A stretch of DNA of 64,000 nt from DASVHS01 sp035468985 (GTDB lineage Bacteria > Acidobacteriota > Thermoanaerobaculia > Gp7-AA8): contig DATISF010000047.1 in NCBI GenBank assembly GCA_035468985.1, forward strand, positions 1-64,000. Direction: 5' to 3'. Position numbers and translations under genes: made by a program. Position 1 is the stretch's first letter. Every line of letters starts with the position of its first letter. Below, piece by piece: positions 1 to 7,826 of this stretch. Under the pieces are notes generated by a model. It was given only the letters and a program-made list of their open reading frames with translations, was not told the DNA's origin and did not search any database.

Positions 1-1
1 G

Positions 2-610
2 TTCTCCGACCTCGGCGCCGGGTTCCGCATTGCCGCAAAAGACCTCGAGATCCGCGGTGCCGGCAACATCCTCGGCGGTGAACAGTCGGGGCAGATCGCT
101 GCCGTCGGCTTCGAGATGTACACGAAGCTGCTCGAGGAGACGATCCGCGAGATGAAGGGCGAGCGGATCGAGGAGGAAGTCGAGACCTCGATGAACCTCG
201 GCGTCGACATCTATATCCCCAAGGACTACATCGGCGACGAAAACCTGCGCATGACGTTCTACAAGAAGATCGCATCCGCACAGAGCGACCAGCGGCTCGA
301 GGACATCCGCAACGAGCTGCGCGACCGCTTCGGCGCCGTCCCTCCGAACATCGACAGCCTGCTGCGTTTCGTGAAAGTGAAACGTTACGCGCAGTCCCTC
401 GGCGTCATCTCCATCGTTCGCGAAGGCGCGCGGGGCGTGGTCAAGCTCTCGCAGCAGGCTCGCGTCGATCCGAACAAGCTCCTGCAGATGATCCAGGAGA
501 ATGACCAGGTGAAGTTCTCACCCAACGGCGTGCTCTCCTTCCCGCTGAAGGAGCATGGCGCGAAGGTGATCGAGGCGATCGAGGAACTGCTTCGCGACCT
601 CGCGGCGTAG
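2..610 (+). CDS. mfd: Transcription-repair coupling factor Mfd, C-terminal part (5' truncated by window edge)
   Basis: About 203 C-terminal codons of the Mfd ATPase, which displaces stalled RNA polymerase and recruits UvrA to template-strand damage. The frame is open from base 2 and contains the Mfd signature DLEIRGAGNILGGEQSG followed by AAVGFEMY, the end of the helicase/translocase module. The rest matches the C-terminal TRCF domain, with the typical stretch MNLGVDIYIPKDYI. The gene ends with TAG at 608-610. A palindromic repeat follows within 7 nt and may act as its transcription end. The true start lies outside the window. Identity is secure from the RGAGN(I/L)LG motif. Confidence 0.95.
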   Translation, partial: FSDLGAGFRIAAKDLEIRGAGNILGGEQSGQIAAVGFEMYTKLLEETIREMKGERIEEEVETSMNLGVDIYIPKDYIGDENLRMTFYKKIASAQSDQRLEDIRNELRDRFGAVPPNIDSLLRFVKVKRYAQSLGVISIVREGARGVVKLSQQARVDPNKLLQMIQENDQVKFSPNGVLSFPLKEHGAKVIEAIEELLRDLAA

Positions 611-616
611 GTGCCA

Positions 617-685
617 CGTCATCCTGAGGCGCGCAGACGCCGAAGGCTCTCGTCAACGAGATCCTTCGCTTCGCTCAGGATGACG
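617..685. repeat. GTCATCCTGAG-type palindromic repeat, copy A
   Basis: Begins CGTCATCCTGAG and ends CTCAGGATGACG, with inner GAAGG and GAGATCCTTCGCTTCG blocks, so it can fold as a long hairpin. Related copies lie at 10356-10425 and 31195-31263 and inside the two larger inverted-repeat elements at 4460-4602 and 16504-16649. It sits just after the mfd stop and ends 16 nt before the next start codon. Confidence 0.85.
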
Positions 686-701
686 TAGTACGCTCCCTTC
701 C

Positions 702-1589
702 GTGCGGCGTGCAATCGCCCTTCTTTTGATCGCGGCCGTCTTCGCCTGTCATCGCAAGCCGGCCACTCCTCCCGACGTGATCGTGCGCGTCGGCGATCGC
801 ATGCTCACCCTCGAGGATTTCAAGCGCTATCTCGACCGGAACGCCGGTACGGACCTCGCCCAGATGGCGCCGGAAGTCACCAGCGCGATGCTCGATCAGT
901 ATGTCGAGGAGGTCGTGCTCGCCGAGTATGCGGCGACGCACGGAGTCGAAGTCCCCGCCGACGCCATTGCCGCCGCCGTCCGCGCGGATGCCGGCGCCAC
1001 GGTCAAAGAGAAACGCGACGACATGCGGCGTCAGAAGCTGATCGCCAATCTCTCCGCCGAAATCGCGGAACCGTCCGAGACGCAGATCCGCGAGTATTAC
1101 GATCAGCATCTGAACGAATTCCGCAGCGGCGAAGAAGTCCGCGTGCGCCAGATCCTCGTGCACGACGAGGCGCTGGCCGACGAGATCGTCGCGAAATTGA
1201 AAAAGGGAGCGTCGTTCGAGGAGATGTCGCGGCAATATTCGCTGGCGCCAAACGCGAAGAAGGGCGGCGACATCGGCTACGTCAGCCATGGCGAGCTGCC
1301 GAAGATGTTCGAGGACGAGATCTTCGCGCTGACGCCCGGATCGGTCAGCAACGTGATTCGCACCGACAACAGCTTTCACGTATTCAAGGTCGATGAACGG
1401 CGGCCGCCCGGGACGGTCGACCTCGCGACCGCCGAGCCCGTGATCCGCCAGCGCATCCGAGAGGACGAGATCCGCGACCGGATGGCGAATCTCACGGCCG
1501 AGGCCCGCCGCGAGCTCCAGATTGCGGTCCTGACCAAGCGGCTCCCCTTCCGCTATTCGGGAACGCTCTCGACCGCCGCGAACGAATAA
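702..1589 (+). CDS. Lipoprotein peptidyl-prolyl isomerase (PpiC/parvulin, SurA-like)
   Basis: A 295-residue periplasmic parvulin-type foldase. The GTG start gives a short lipoprotein signal ending in VFAC (Cys16), so it is probably tethered to a membrane. Residues ~25-135 form a SurA_N-like chaperone arm. Residues ~145-235 are the PpiC domain, with VRQILVHD, GGDIGYVSHGELP and FHVFKVDERRP. It stands 48 bp upstream of a second SurA-like gene in the same direction, suggesting a two-gene envelope-protein folding operon. No clear Shine-Dalgarno is seen before the GTG. The start directly follows a palindromic repeat, so promoter signals must lie in or just after that repeat. Confidence 0.88.
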   Translation: MRRAIALLLIAAVFACHRKPATPPDVIVRVGDRMLTLEDFKRYLDRNAGTDLAQMAPEVTSAMLDQYVEEVVLAEYAATHGVEVPADAIAAAVRADAGATVKEKRDDMRRQKLIANLSAEIAEPSETQIREYYDQHLNEFRSGEEVRVRQILVHDEALADEIVAKLKKGASFEEMSRQYSLAPNAKKGGDIGYVSHGELPKMFEDEIFALTPGSVSNVIRTDNSFHVFKVDERRPPGTVDLATAEPVIRQRIREDEIRDRMANLTAEARRELQIAVLTKRLPFRYSGTLSTAANE

Positions 1590-1637
1590 ATCTGCCCGTA
1601 ACTTGTTGTCACCGCTGCACGTCGGAAGTCTGAAACC

Positions 1638-2615
1638 ATGAAAAAGTCACTCATCTGCCTCTGGATCACTCTCGCGGCGTCCAGCGCATTCGCCGCGCAG
1701 ACGATCGAGTCGATCGTCGTCCGCGTCGGCGACCGCATCGTCACCCGCTCCCAGTACGAGCGGCGCCTGCACGACGCATACACCGAGATCGAGCAGAGCG
1801 GCGCCCCCGCCGACCAGATCGCGGCGCGGAAACAGGAAGTGAAGAAGAACCTCGTCGACGACCTGATCAACGAGCTCCTCGTCAAGGATCGCGCCGACCG
1901 CCTCGGCGTCAGCGTCAACGATGCCGAGATCAAGGACGCCATCGTTCGCCTCAAGCAGCAGTACGGGATCACGACGGACGAGCAGTTCGACGAGTCGCTG
2001 AAACGCTCCGGCCTGACGCGGCCCGAGATGGAAACGCGTCTTCGCGACACGCTCATCACGAACAAGGTCTTCGCCCGCGAGTTGCGCAACCGTGAGGAGC
2101 TCGACGATCGCGAGCTTCGCGAGCGTTATGACCGCGACAAGGAGCGATATCGCCTGCCGGAACGTGCCCGCCTGCGCGAGATCGTCATTCTTCGTCCGGA
2201 CAATCCATCCGCGGTCGATGCGGCACGGCAGAAGGCAGATGACGTCGCGACGCAGGTCCGCGGCGGCGCCGATTTCGCGAAGACGGCCACGTCCGTCAGC
2301 GAAGCCGGAACGAAAGACAAGGGCGGAGACCTCGGCGAAGTCGCGCGGGGCGAGCTTTTGCCCGATCTCGATCGCGCCGTGTTCAACGCCGCGCAGGGAG
2401 CAGTCATCGGACCGATCGAGACCAAGTCCGGATGGCACATCCTCAAAGTCGAGAGCCGCCTGCCGTCCGAGGTTCCGGCGTTCGAGTCGGTGAAGGACAA
2501 GCTTCGGAAGGATGCGAGCGACGAGACGTTCCAGCGCGATCTCAAGGCTTACCTCGAGCGACTGCGCAAGGACGCCTTCATTCAGATCAACGAGCAAAAC
2601 CTTCCCACCTCGTAG
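1638..2615 (+). CDS. SurA-like periplasmic chaperone / peptidyl-prolyl isomerase
   Basis: A 325-residue protein with a Sec signal (MKKSLICLWITLAASSAFAA, probable cleavage after AFA). An N-terminal SurA_N domain (~25-165) carries the family's VVRVGDRIVTRSQYERRL segment. One PpiC domain (~170-270) has RLREIVILR, GGDLGEVARGELLPDLD and GWHILKVESR. E. coli SurA has two parvulin domains; this has one, as is common outside Proteobacteria. It probably escorts outer-membrane proteins. The neighbouring gene upstream is a lipoprotein paralogue, so the two may divide free and membrane-anchored roles; that is inference. The family call is strong, the exact orthology to SurA less so. Confidence 0.88.
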   Translation: MKKSLICLWITLAASSAFAAQTIESIVVRVGDRIVTRSQYERRLHDAYTEIEQSGAPADQIAARKQEVKKNLVDDLINELLVKDRADRLGVSVNDAEIKDAIVRLKQQYGITTDEQFDESLKRSGLTRPEMETRLRDTLITNKVFARELRNREELDDRELRERYDRDKERYRLPERARLREIVILRPDNPSAVDAARQKADDVATQVRGGADFAKTATSVSEAGTKDKGGDLGEVARGELLPDLDRAVFNAAQGAVIGPIETKSGWHILKVESRLPSEVPAFESVKDKLRKDASDETFQRDLKAYLERLRKDAFIQINEQNLPTS

Positions 2616-2650
2616 AATCCACATCACGTAGAACCGTTCACGCGCCGAGG

Positions 2651-2656
2651 TATCCT
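2651..2656 (+). promoter_or_regulatory. -10-like hexamer TATCCT, 8 nt before the sirtuin start
   Basis: TATCCT ends 8 nt before the ATG at 2665 and no Shine-Dalgarno is visible between them. The hexamer lies in the small palindrome CCGAGGTATCCTCGG. If used, transcription would start at or next to the ATG (leaderless). No good -35 match is seen. Confidence 0.4.
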
Positions 2657-2664
2657 CGGCGCGG

Positions 2665-3405
2665 ATGAGCGACCTCGATCGCGCGGTCGAAGCGATTCGC
2701 GAAAAGAAGCCGCGGCGCGTCGTCGCGTTCACGGGCGCAGGGGTCTCTGCCGACAGCGGGATCCCCACGTTCCGCGGACCGGGCGGCCTCTGGCGGGACT
2801 TTCGCCCGGAGGATCTCGCCACTCTGGAAGCCTTCGAGCGCGATCCCGATCTCGTCTGGGAGTGGTACGAGTGGCGCCGCGGCCTGATCCGCGACGCGCA
2901 GCCGAACGCCGCCCATCATGCCATCGCCGAGCTGCCCGATGCGGTCGTGGTGACGCAGAACGTCGACGGCCTGCATGCGCGCGCCGGCTCGCGCAACGTC
3001 ATCGAGCTTCACGGCAACATCTTTCGCGTCCGTTGCATGCGCGAACGAAGGATCTCGATGCGCGAAGAAGCGCTCACGCAGCTTCCGCCACGCTGCGAAT
3101 GCGGCTCGCTCCTGCGTCCCGATGTCGTCTGGTTCGGCGAGATGCTCCCGGAGGAAGCCCTGGCCCGCGCCTCCGCCGCAATCATGGGCGCGGATCTCCT
3201 GCTGGTCATCGGAACGTCCGGCATCGTTTACCCCGCCGCCGGCCTGGTCACCCTGCACCAGGGCCTCTCGATCGAGGTGAACCCGCAGGTGGCGCAGTCG
3301 CCCTGCACGATGAGCGTGGCGGGGAGGGCGGCGGAGGTGGTGCCGCGCCTCGTGGAGGCGGTGCGGGATTCGGGATTCGAGATTCGGGATTCGGGGGAAA
3401 GCTGA
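2665..3405 (+). CDS. cobB: Sir2-family NAD-dependent protein deacylase (CobB/SIRT5-like)
   Basis: A 246-residue sirtuin that removes acyl groups from lysines using NAD+. Visible motifs are GAGVSADSGIPTFRG (NAD site, ~24-38), TQNVDGLH, the catalytic His in ELHGN (~116), and RPDVVWFGEMLP. The segment WEWYEWRR supplies the Tyr-x-x-Arg pair that marks class III (SIRT5-like) enzymes preferring succinyl/malonyl lysine. The zinc module looks reduced: the first cysteine pair is CMRE rather than CxxC, and the second is CEC, so only three cysteines are in place. The last ~13 codons (RDSGFEIRDSGES) are encoded by a heptamer repeat array and are probably not native. The stop TGA overlaps the next ATG by one base. 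Confidence 0.92.
   Translation: MSDLDRAVEAIREKKPRRVVAFTGAGVSADSGIPTFRGPGGLWRDFRPEDLATLEAFERDPDLVWEWYEWRRGLIRDAQPNAAHHAIAELPDAVVVTQNVDGLHARAGSRNVIELHGNIFRVRCMRERRISMREEALTQLPPRCECGSLLRPDVVWFGEMLPEEALARASAAIMGADLLLVIGTSGIVYPAAGLVTLHQGLSIEVNPQVAQSPCTMSVAGRAAEVVPRLVEAVRDSGFEIRDSGES
3365..3392 (+). repeat. Tandem heptamer array, 4 x GGGATTC
   Basis: Four consecutive 7-mers: GGGATTC, GGGATTC, GAGATTC, GGGATTC. They lie within the 3' end of the sirtuin frame and just before the four-helix-bundle gene. The complementary array (GAATCCC x3, GAACCCC) lies at 3754-3781 on the other side of that gene, so the two form an inverted pair bracketing it. Confidence 0.95.
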
Positions 3406-3791
3406 TGTCGCTTGAAACGAACCAGGCCTGGCAACTGGCGATGGCAGTCGTGCCGATGATCTACAAACTGACCGCGTCGTTTCCCCGGGAAGAGCGCTAC
3501 GTGCTGACGTCTCAGATCCGACGTGCAGCAGTCTCCATCCCATCGAATATCGCAGAGGGTTACGCGCGGCCATCACGTCGCGACTACGCGCGGTTCATCT
3601 GTCACGCGCAAGGCTCGACCGCGGAGCTAAGCACACAGCTCAAGATCGCCTCGAATCTCGGGTACATGACGATGAATGAACGACTCGCAGACGATCTCGA
3701 TCACCTCGCACGGAGCCTGAACAACTTGCGAAGGTCGCTGCTTCGCAGCGCCCGAATCCCGAATCCCGAATCCCGAACCCCGAAGCAATGA
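3405..3791 (+). CDS. Four-helix bundle protein (S23 / IVS-encoded / Avd-like family)
   Basis: A 128-residue protein of the four-helix-bundle family first known from 23S rRNA intervening sequences (S23) and structurally akin to the Avd protein of diversity-generating retroelements. Diagnostic segments are AWQLAMAVVPMIYKLTASFP, EERYVLTSQIRRAAVSIPSN and IAEGYARPSRRDYARF. Its biochemical role is unknown; relatives bind nucleic acids. The ATG overlaps the sirtuin stop (TGATG) and its own stop overlaps the radC start (ATGA). The gene is bracketed by inverted heptamer arrays, and its last ~13 residues (ARIPNPESRTPKQ) are encoded by the right-hand array. No reverse transcriptase or 23S sequence is nearby. 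It looks like an inserted cassette. Confidence 0.85.
   Translation: MSLETNQAWQLAMAVVPMIYKLTASFPREERYVLTSQIRRAAVSIPSNIAEGYARPSRRDYARFICHAQGSTAELSTQLKIASNLGYMTMNERLADDLDHLARSLNNLRRSLLRSARIPNPESRTPKQ
3754..3781 (+). repeat. Tandem heptamer array, GAATCCC x3 + GAACCCC (inverted partner of 3365-3392)
   Basis: Four 7-mers complementary to the GGGATTC array at 3365-3392. They form the 3' end of the four-helix-bundle frame, and the array ends 6 nt before the radC ATG. Confidence 0.95.
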
Positions 3792-4459
3792 CCGATACAA
3801 TCTCCGATCTCCCCATCGACGACCGCCCGCGCGAGCGGCTGCTCACGCACGGGCCGGAGACGCTCTCCGATGCCGAGCTCATTGCCATCCTCCTGGGGTC
3901 GGGAGTGCGGGGGAAAAATGCCATCCAGCTCGCGCGCGAGCTGTTGTGCGACGGGCTCGGCGCGCTCCGCAAGCGCGAGCCGGCCCAGCTTTCCAAGGCA
4001 GCCGGCATCGGACCGGCGAAGGCCAGCCGCATCATCGCCGCGTTCGAGATCGCGCGGCGGCTCACCGTCGCCGAAGCAGAGGACCAGCCGTCCTACGACG
4101 CCGACGCGTTCGGCCGCGCGCTCGTCACCGCCTCATCGCATCACGTGCAGGAACGGCTCGGCGCCGCGTTCCTCGACTCGCGGCATCGCATTCTCAGGCA
4201 GCGTGAGATCTACGTCGGGACGATCAACCATGCCGCCGTCTCGACCCGCGACGTCATCCGGCACGCGCTCGAAGAAAACGCCACGGCGGTCGTGCTCTAC
4301 CACAACCATCCGTCGGGCGATCCCTCGCCATCGGCAGAGGACCTGATGTTCACGCGCAAGATGGCGGAGTCGCTGCGGTTGTGCGACATCGACCTCGCCG
4401 ACCACATCGTGATCGGAGCGAATCGCTTCTATTCCATGAGGCAGCGCGGGCAGATCTAA
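3788..4459 (+). CDS. radC: RadC family protein (JAB/MPN metalloprotease-like domain)
   Basis: A 223-residue UPF0758/RadC protein. The N-terminal DNA-binding-like part (~1-95) opens DLPIDDRPRERLLTHG and contains a helix-hairpin-helix (KAAGIGPAKASRI). The C-terminal MPN+ domain carries the full JAMM metal motif HNHPSGDPSPSAED (~172-185). The historical DNA-repair role of RadC is disputed; the domain predicts a zinc-dependent (iso)peptidase fold. The ATG overlaps the preceding stop by 4 nt, so translation is coupled to the four-helix cassette. Before that cassette entered, the sirtuin and radC may have been direct neighbours (inference). The stop TAA adjoins a mobile inverted-repeat element. Confidence 0.95.
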   Translation: MTDTISDLPIDDRPRERLLTHGPETLSDAELIAILLGSGVRGKNAIQLARELLCDGLGALRKREPAQLSKAAGIGPAKASRIIAAFEIARRLTVAEAEDQPSYDADAFGRALVTASSHHVQERLGAAFLDSRHRILRQREIYVGTINHAAVSTRDVIRHALEENATAVVLYHNHPSGDPSPSAEDLMFTRKMAESLRLCDIDLADHIVIGANRFYSMRQRGQI

Positions 4460-4602
4460 GGAACCTCTGAACAAGCCGTCATCCTGAGCTGGCGAAGCGC
4501 GACGAAGGATCTCAGGATGCGAAAACGCCTGCCATTTCGAGATCCTTCGCCGTCTCCCCGGCTCAGGATGACGTGACCAACGACTTGTTCAGAGCTTCCC
4601 TA
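4460..4602. mobile_element. MITE-like inverted-repeat element, copy 1
   Basis: About 143 bp. The left end is GGAACCTCTGAACAAG, and the right end is its inverted copy (CTTGTTCAGAGCTTCCC, one internal mismatch). The interior holds a GTCATCCTGAG...CTCAGGATGACG palindrome. A second copy in reverse orientation lies at 16504-16649 and matches along its whole length with only scattered differences. It has no coding capacity. It lies exactly between the convergent stops of radC and the propeller gene and can fold as a long hairpin, so it may act as a bidirectional terminator. Read from the right end, it begins TAGGGAAGCTCTGAACAAG, and that TAG is the stop codon of the minus-strand gene. Confidence 0.88.
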
Positions 4603-6684
4603 ACGGCGAACAGCCCTTCTGCGCGCCGTGCTGACCGGAATGTCGAGCGACCACACACCGCGGCCATAGGTGGCCGCGTACAACGTCGTCGTGCCGGGCT
4701 GAAAGACGAGGTCGCGGATGTCCACCCGGGCCGGCACGACCGGTCCTGACGCCGCCGACCAGTGTTCGCCTTCGTCATCGCTGATGAAAAGCCCCACCTG
4801 GGTCCCGGCGTAGAGCCAGCCGTGCTTCAACGGATGCTCGACGATCCGCTCGACCCGAGCGGGCCCGAAGATCGATCGCCAGGTCGCGCCGCCGTCGGAT
4901 GTCTCCAGAATCCCGCGATCGGCGGCGACGTAGACGCGCCGCGAGTCATGCCGGTCGAAGTAAATCGTCGTGGGGAGAGCGGCCGACAGTTCCGGAGTGC
5001 TGGTGAACACGGTTGCCCACGCCGGCATCGAGGAAGTGGCGCCGGTGGTCTGGTAGATCGCTCCTTCGTCCGAGCCGATCCAGAGGATATTCGCGTTCAG
5101 CGGATCGGCCCCCATTGCCCAGAAGTGCTGGCCGTCGGATTGGCGGATCGTCGTCGAGGTGATGTTGTTGAGGTCCTGGATCTGGTCGAGCCGTACGACA
5201 TTCAACGAAGCGACGAACACTCTCGTCGGATCTGCAGGCGAAACAGCGACCGGATTTCCCCAGCGCGAAGAGCGCAACGAGACGTCGCCGAGGTCCCGTC
5301 CGTCACAGGACCTGATCCTTCCGAACTCCACGTAGAAACAGCGGCTGTCGTCCTTCGGATCGAAGATCACGGCTGTCGTGTCCGCATCGTGCAGATGCTT
5401 CGTGTCCAGCGTTCCAGGCTCTGTGATGCTGACGCCGGTGTCCTGCATCCCGCCGACCATTCTGCCGCGCGCGCTGACGTCGATCGAGTAGTACTGCGTC
5501 GATGAGTGTCCGCGGGCGAGAGGCCTCCAGATCCCGGTCAGAAAGTCGTCGGTAGCGAACACGCCGCCGTCCGTGCACGCGAACAGCCGTTTGGCCGACG
5601 CGGGATCGCCCACCACGAACAGGTAATCGGTGTGGGGCCATTCGCCACTTGCCGTCCGCGTCGTCGACAAGTCGACAAATCCGCTGCCGCCGGTCGTACT
5701 GATGCTCGCCTTGATTCCGGCAAAGATGACGGTGTCCGGGTTCGTCGGCAGAACGAACAGCGAGTTCCGGATGTGATAACCCATGATGTTCGGGAACCCG
5801 GTCATCTTCCGGAAACTCTGTCCGCCATCATCGGAACGCCAGAGTGTCTCCGTAACGGAGAGGCCGACGCTCGCCGCGTACACGCGCTGCGGCATCGATG
5901 GCGCGACGGCAACAACGACGCTATAGGCACTCGGATCGGCAATGCCCGACGCTTCGCGGAAGGTGGCGCCGCCATCCGACGAGACCATCACGTGGGCCGG
6001 GCCGCCGTTCGCGCCTTCGTCGCGGAAGCCTGCGATGACGCGCGATCCGTCGTTCGGCCCGAACACGACCATCGCGTTCACTCCGGCGGCGATCACGGGA
6101 GTCCAGTTCTCACCCGCATCGGTCGATCGAAAGACTCCTGAAGAAGTGCCGGCGATGACGATCTTCGAGTCGTCAGGCGACACGGCGACGGATCGGGTCG
6201 TCGGGCTGACCGGCAGCGACAACTTCCGCCAATTCAGACCGCCGTCGCTGCTCTTGTAGACGCCGCCGGCACCTTTGCCTTCGAATCCGGTCGCCGCGTA
6301 GATCACATCGTGCTGGTGTGAATCGCGAGCCAGCGACATGACCTGCAGCCCGTCGAGGTCCGACACCGCGTACCAATTCGCTCCCGCGTCATCGCTGCGC
6401 CACAGTCCTTCAGCGGATCCGGAAAAGTAAAGACTGGGGTTGGCCGGATCCGTCAGCAGACAGTACGTGATGCCGGACAGGTTCTGAGGTCCGCGAAACG
6501 TCCAGCTCTGGGAGAGCGCATCGACCGAAGCGACGGGATAACGCCGCAGCGCCTCCGCGGCGCGTGCGGCGAGGTCAGATCGATCCTGTGCTGCGATCGT
6601 GGAATCGCCATGCTGGCTCGCACACGCACACAGAAGGAGGGCCGTCGGGAGCGCGATCGAGCGTCTCACGCTCCCATTCTCCAC
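4600..6684 (-). CDS. Secreted lipoprotein with sialidase-like (BNR/Asp-box) beta-propeller
   Basis: A 694-residue protein with a lipoprotein-type signal (ALLLCACASQ; lipobox LCAC), so probably on the cell surface or in the periplasm. At least seven Asp-boxes (S-x-D-x-G-x-x-W/F) are visible: SDDAGANW, SSDGGLNW, STDAGENW, SSDGGATF, SDDGGQSF, TSDGGATW, SDDEGEHW. This indicates one long or two stacked propellers as in VPS10/sortilin, YCF48 or sialidase folds. No sialidase catalytic arginine triad could be assigned, so an enzymatic role is not claimed; binding or scaffolding is more likely. The C-terminus ends RRRAVRR. The stop codon TAG belongs to the adjoining inverted-repeat element. Confidence 0.85.
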   Translation of the reverse strand: MENGSVRRSIALPTALLLCACASQHGDSTIAAQDRSDLAARAAEALRRYPVASVDALSQSWTFRGPQNLSGITYCLLTDPANPSLYFSGSAEGLWRSDDAGANWYAVSDLDGLQVMSLARDSHQHDVIYAATGFEGKGAGGVYKSSDGGLNWRKLSLPVSPTTRSVAVSPDDSKIVIAGTSSGVFRSTDAGENWTPVIAAGVNAMVVFGPNDGSRVIAGFRDEGANGGPAHVMVSSDGGATFREASGIADPSAYSVVVAVAPSMPQRVYAASVGLSVTETLWRSDDGGQSFRKMTGFPNIMGYHIRNSLFVLPTNPDTVIFAGIKASISTTGGSGFVDLSTTRTASGEWPHTDYLFVVGDPASAKRLFACTDGGVFATDDFLTGIWRPLARGHSSTQYYSIDVSARGRMVGGMQDTGVSITEPGTLDTKHLHDADTTAVIFDPKDDSRCFYVEFGRIRSCDGRDLGDVSLRSSRWGNPVAVSPADPTRVFVASLNVVRLDQIQDLNNITSTTIRQSDGQHFWAMGADPLNANILWIGSDEGAIYQTTGATSSMPAWATVFTSTPELSAALPTTIYFDRHDSRRVYVAADRGILETSDGGATWRSIFGPARVERIVEHPLKHGWLYAGTQVGLFISDDEGEHWSAASGPVVPARVDIRDLVFQPGTTTLYAATYGRGVWSLDIPVSTARRRAVRR

Positions 6685-6722
6685 CCGGAGCGCGGAGAGG
6701 CGATCGATTCCCTGCGGTTTCT

Positions 6723-7691
6723 TTACGTGGCGACGAGGGCGGGCTTGCGGATCGCGGCGCGCCGTTCCGCGTAGACCGGCGTCAGCCAGTGGTGGCGATC
6801 AGGGATCTCGCCGGCGATGTAGGCGAAGTATTCCTTCTGGATTCTCTCGGTGACGGGTCCCCTCTTCCCGGCACCGATCGTAATCCTGTCGATGCTGCGA
6901 ATGGGGGTGACTTCCGCGGCCGTGCCGGTGAAGAAGACTTCGTCGGCGATGTAAAGCGCTTCGCGCGGCACGAGCGTCTCCACGACTTCGTATCCGAGGT
7001 CGCGGGCGAGGCGGATGATGGTGTCGCGGGTGATGCCGGCGAGCACGGACGCGCCGAGAGGCGGCGTCACGATGCGTTCGTCGCGCACGAGGAAGATATT
7101 CTCGCCCGATCCTTCGCTGACGTAGCCCTGAACGTCGAGAGCGATGCCCTCGGAGTAGCCGTCGATCGCGGCTTCCTGGCGGATCAGGATCGAGTTCATG
7201 TAGTTCGCCGTCGCTTTGGCCAGCGCGGGGAACGTGTTCGGGGCCATGCGCGTCCACGACGAGACGCGCACGTCAACTCCCTGCTCGAGAGCGTCGGCAC
7301 CGAGGTATTTGCCCCAGCGCCAGGCACCGACGACGACGTCGACGGGGCATGGGGCCGGATTGACGCCGAGAGAGTGGAACCCGCGATAAACGAGCGGACG
7401 GAGGTAGCAGTCCTCGAAGCTGTTCGCGCGGATGATCTCCAGGCAGGCCTGCTTCATCTCCTCGCGCTCGAACGGCACTTCGATGCGATAGATCTTGCAA
7501 CTGTCGTACATCCGGCGGAGGTGTTCGTCGAGCCGGAATACCGCCGGACCGTCTTTGGTGACGTAGCAGCGGATGCCTTCGAAGATGCCCGATCCGTAAT
7601 GAATGGCGTGGGTGAATACGTGGACCTTCGCGTCGGCGAAATCGACCAGGCGTCCATTCATCCAGATTTTCTTGACTTCTTCGAACGGCAT
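6723..7691 (-). CDS. ilvE: Branched-chain amino acid aminotransferase
   Basis: A 322-residue class IV PLP aminotransferase for the last step of Val/Ile/Leu synthesis. Landmarks are HYGSGIFEGIRCY, the PLP lysine in ALAKATANYMNS (K159), VSEGSGENIF (~192-200) and TDEVFFTGTAAEVTP-type (here ADEVFFTGTAAEVTPI). The ATG is preceded by AGGAGG at a spacing of 5 nt. Length and motif set fit IlvE of the EC 2.6.1.42 family; D-amino acid transaminase is less likely because the FEGIR and TGTAAEV motifs match IlvE. It is transcribed alone, divergent from the SDR gene. A 38-bp gap separates it from the downstream propeller gene. Confidence 0.94.
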   Translation of the reverse strand: MPFEEVKKIWMNGRLVDFADAKVHVFTHAIHYGSGIFEGIRCYVTKDGPAVFRLDEHLRRMYDSCKIYRIEVPFEREEMKQACLEIIRANSFEDCYLRPLVYRGFHSLGVNPAPCPVDVVVGAWRWGKYLGADALEQGVDVRVSSWTRMAPNTFPALAKATANYMNSILIRQEAAIDGYSEGIALDVQGYVSEGSGENIFLVRDERIVTPPLGASVLAGITRDTIIRLARDLGYEVVETLVPREALYIADEVFFTGTAAEVTPIRSIDRITIGAGKRGPVTERIQKEYFAYIAGEIPDRHHWLTPVYAERRAAIRKPALVAT

Positions 7692-7826
7692 TCATGCCTC
7701 CTGCGGGTGGTGCGGGCGACTCGCGGTGAGCCGTGTATGGAGCTGCGTCCGAGTATAGGGTCCGCTCTTTTTCCAAGTCAATGCTATAAACCTGCCATTT
7801 CGCCACGATTGAGAAACAGCGACATC

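Noticed and set aside
3405..3791. Diversity-generating retroelement
   Set aside because: The four-helix protein resembles Avd, but there is no reverse transcriptase, no template/variable repeat pair and no C-type lectin target nearby.
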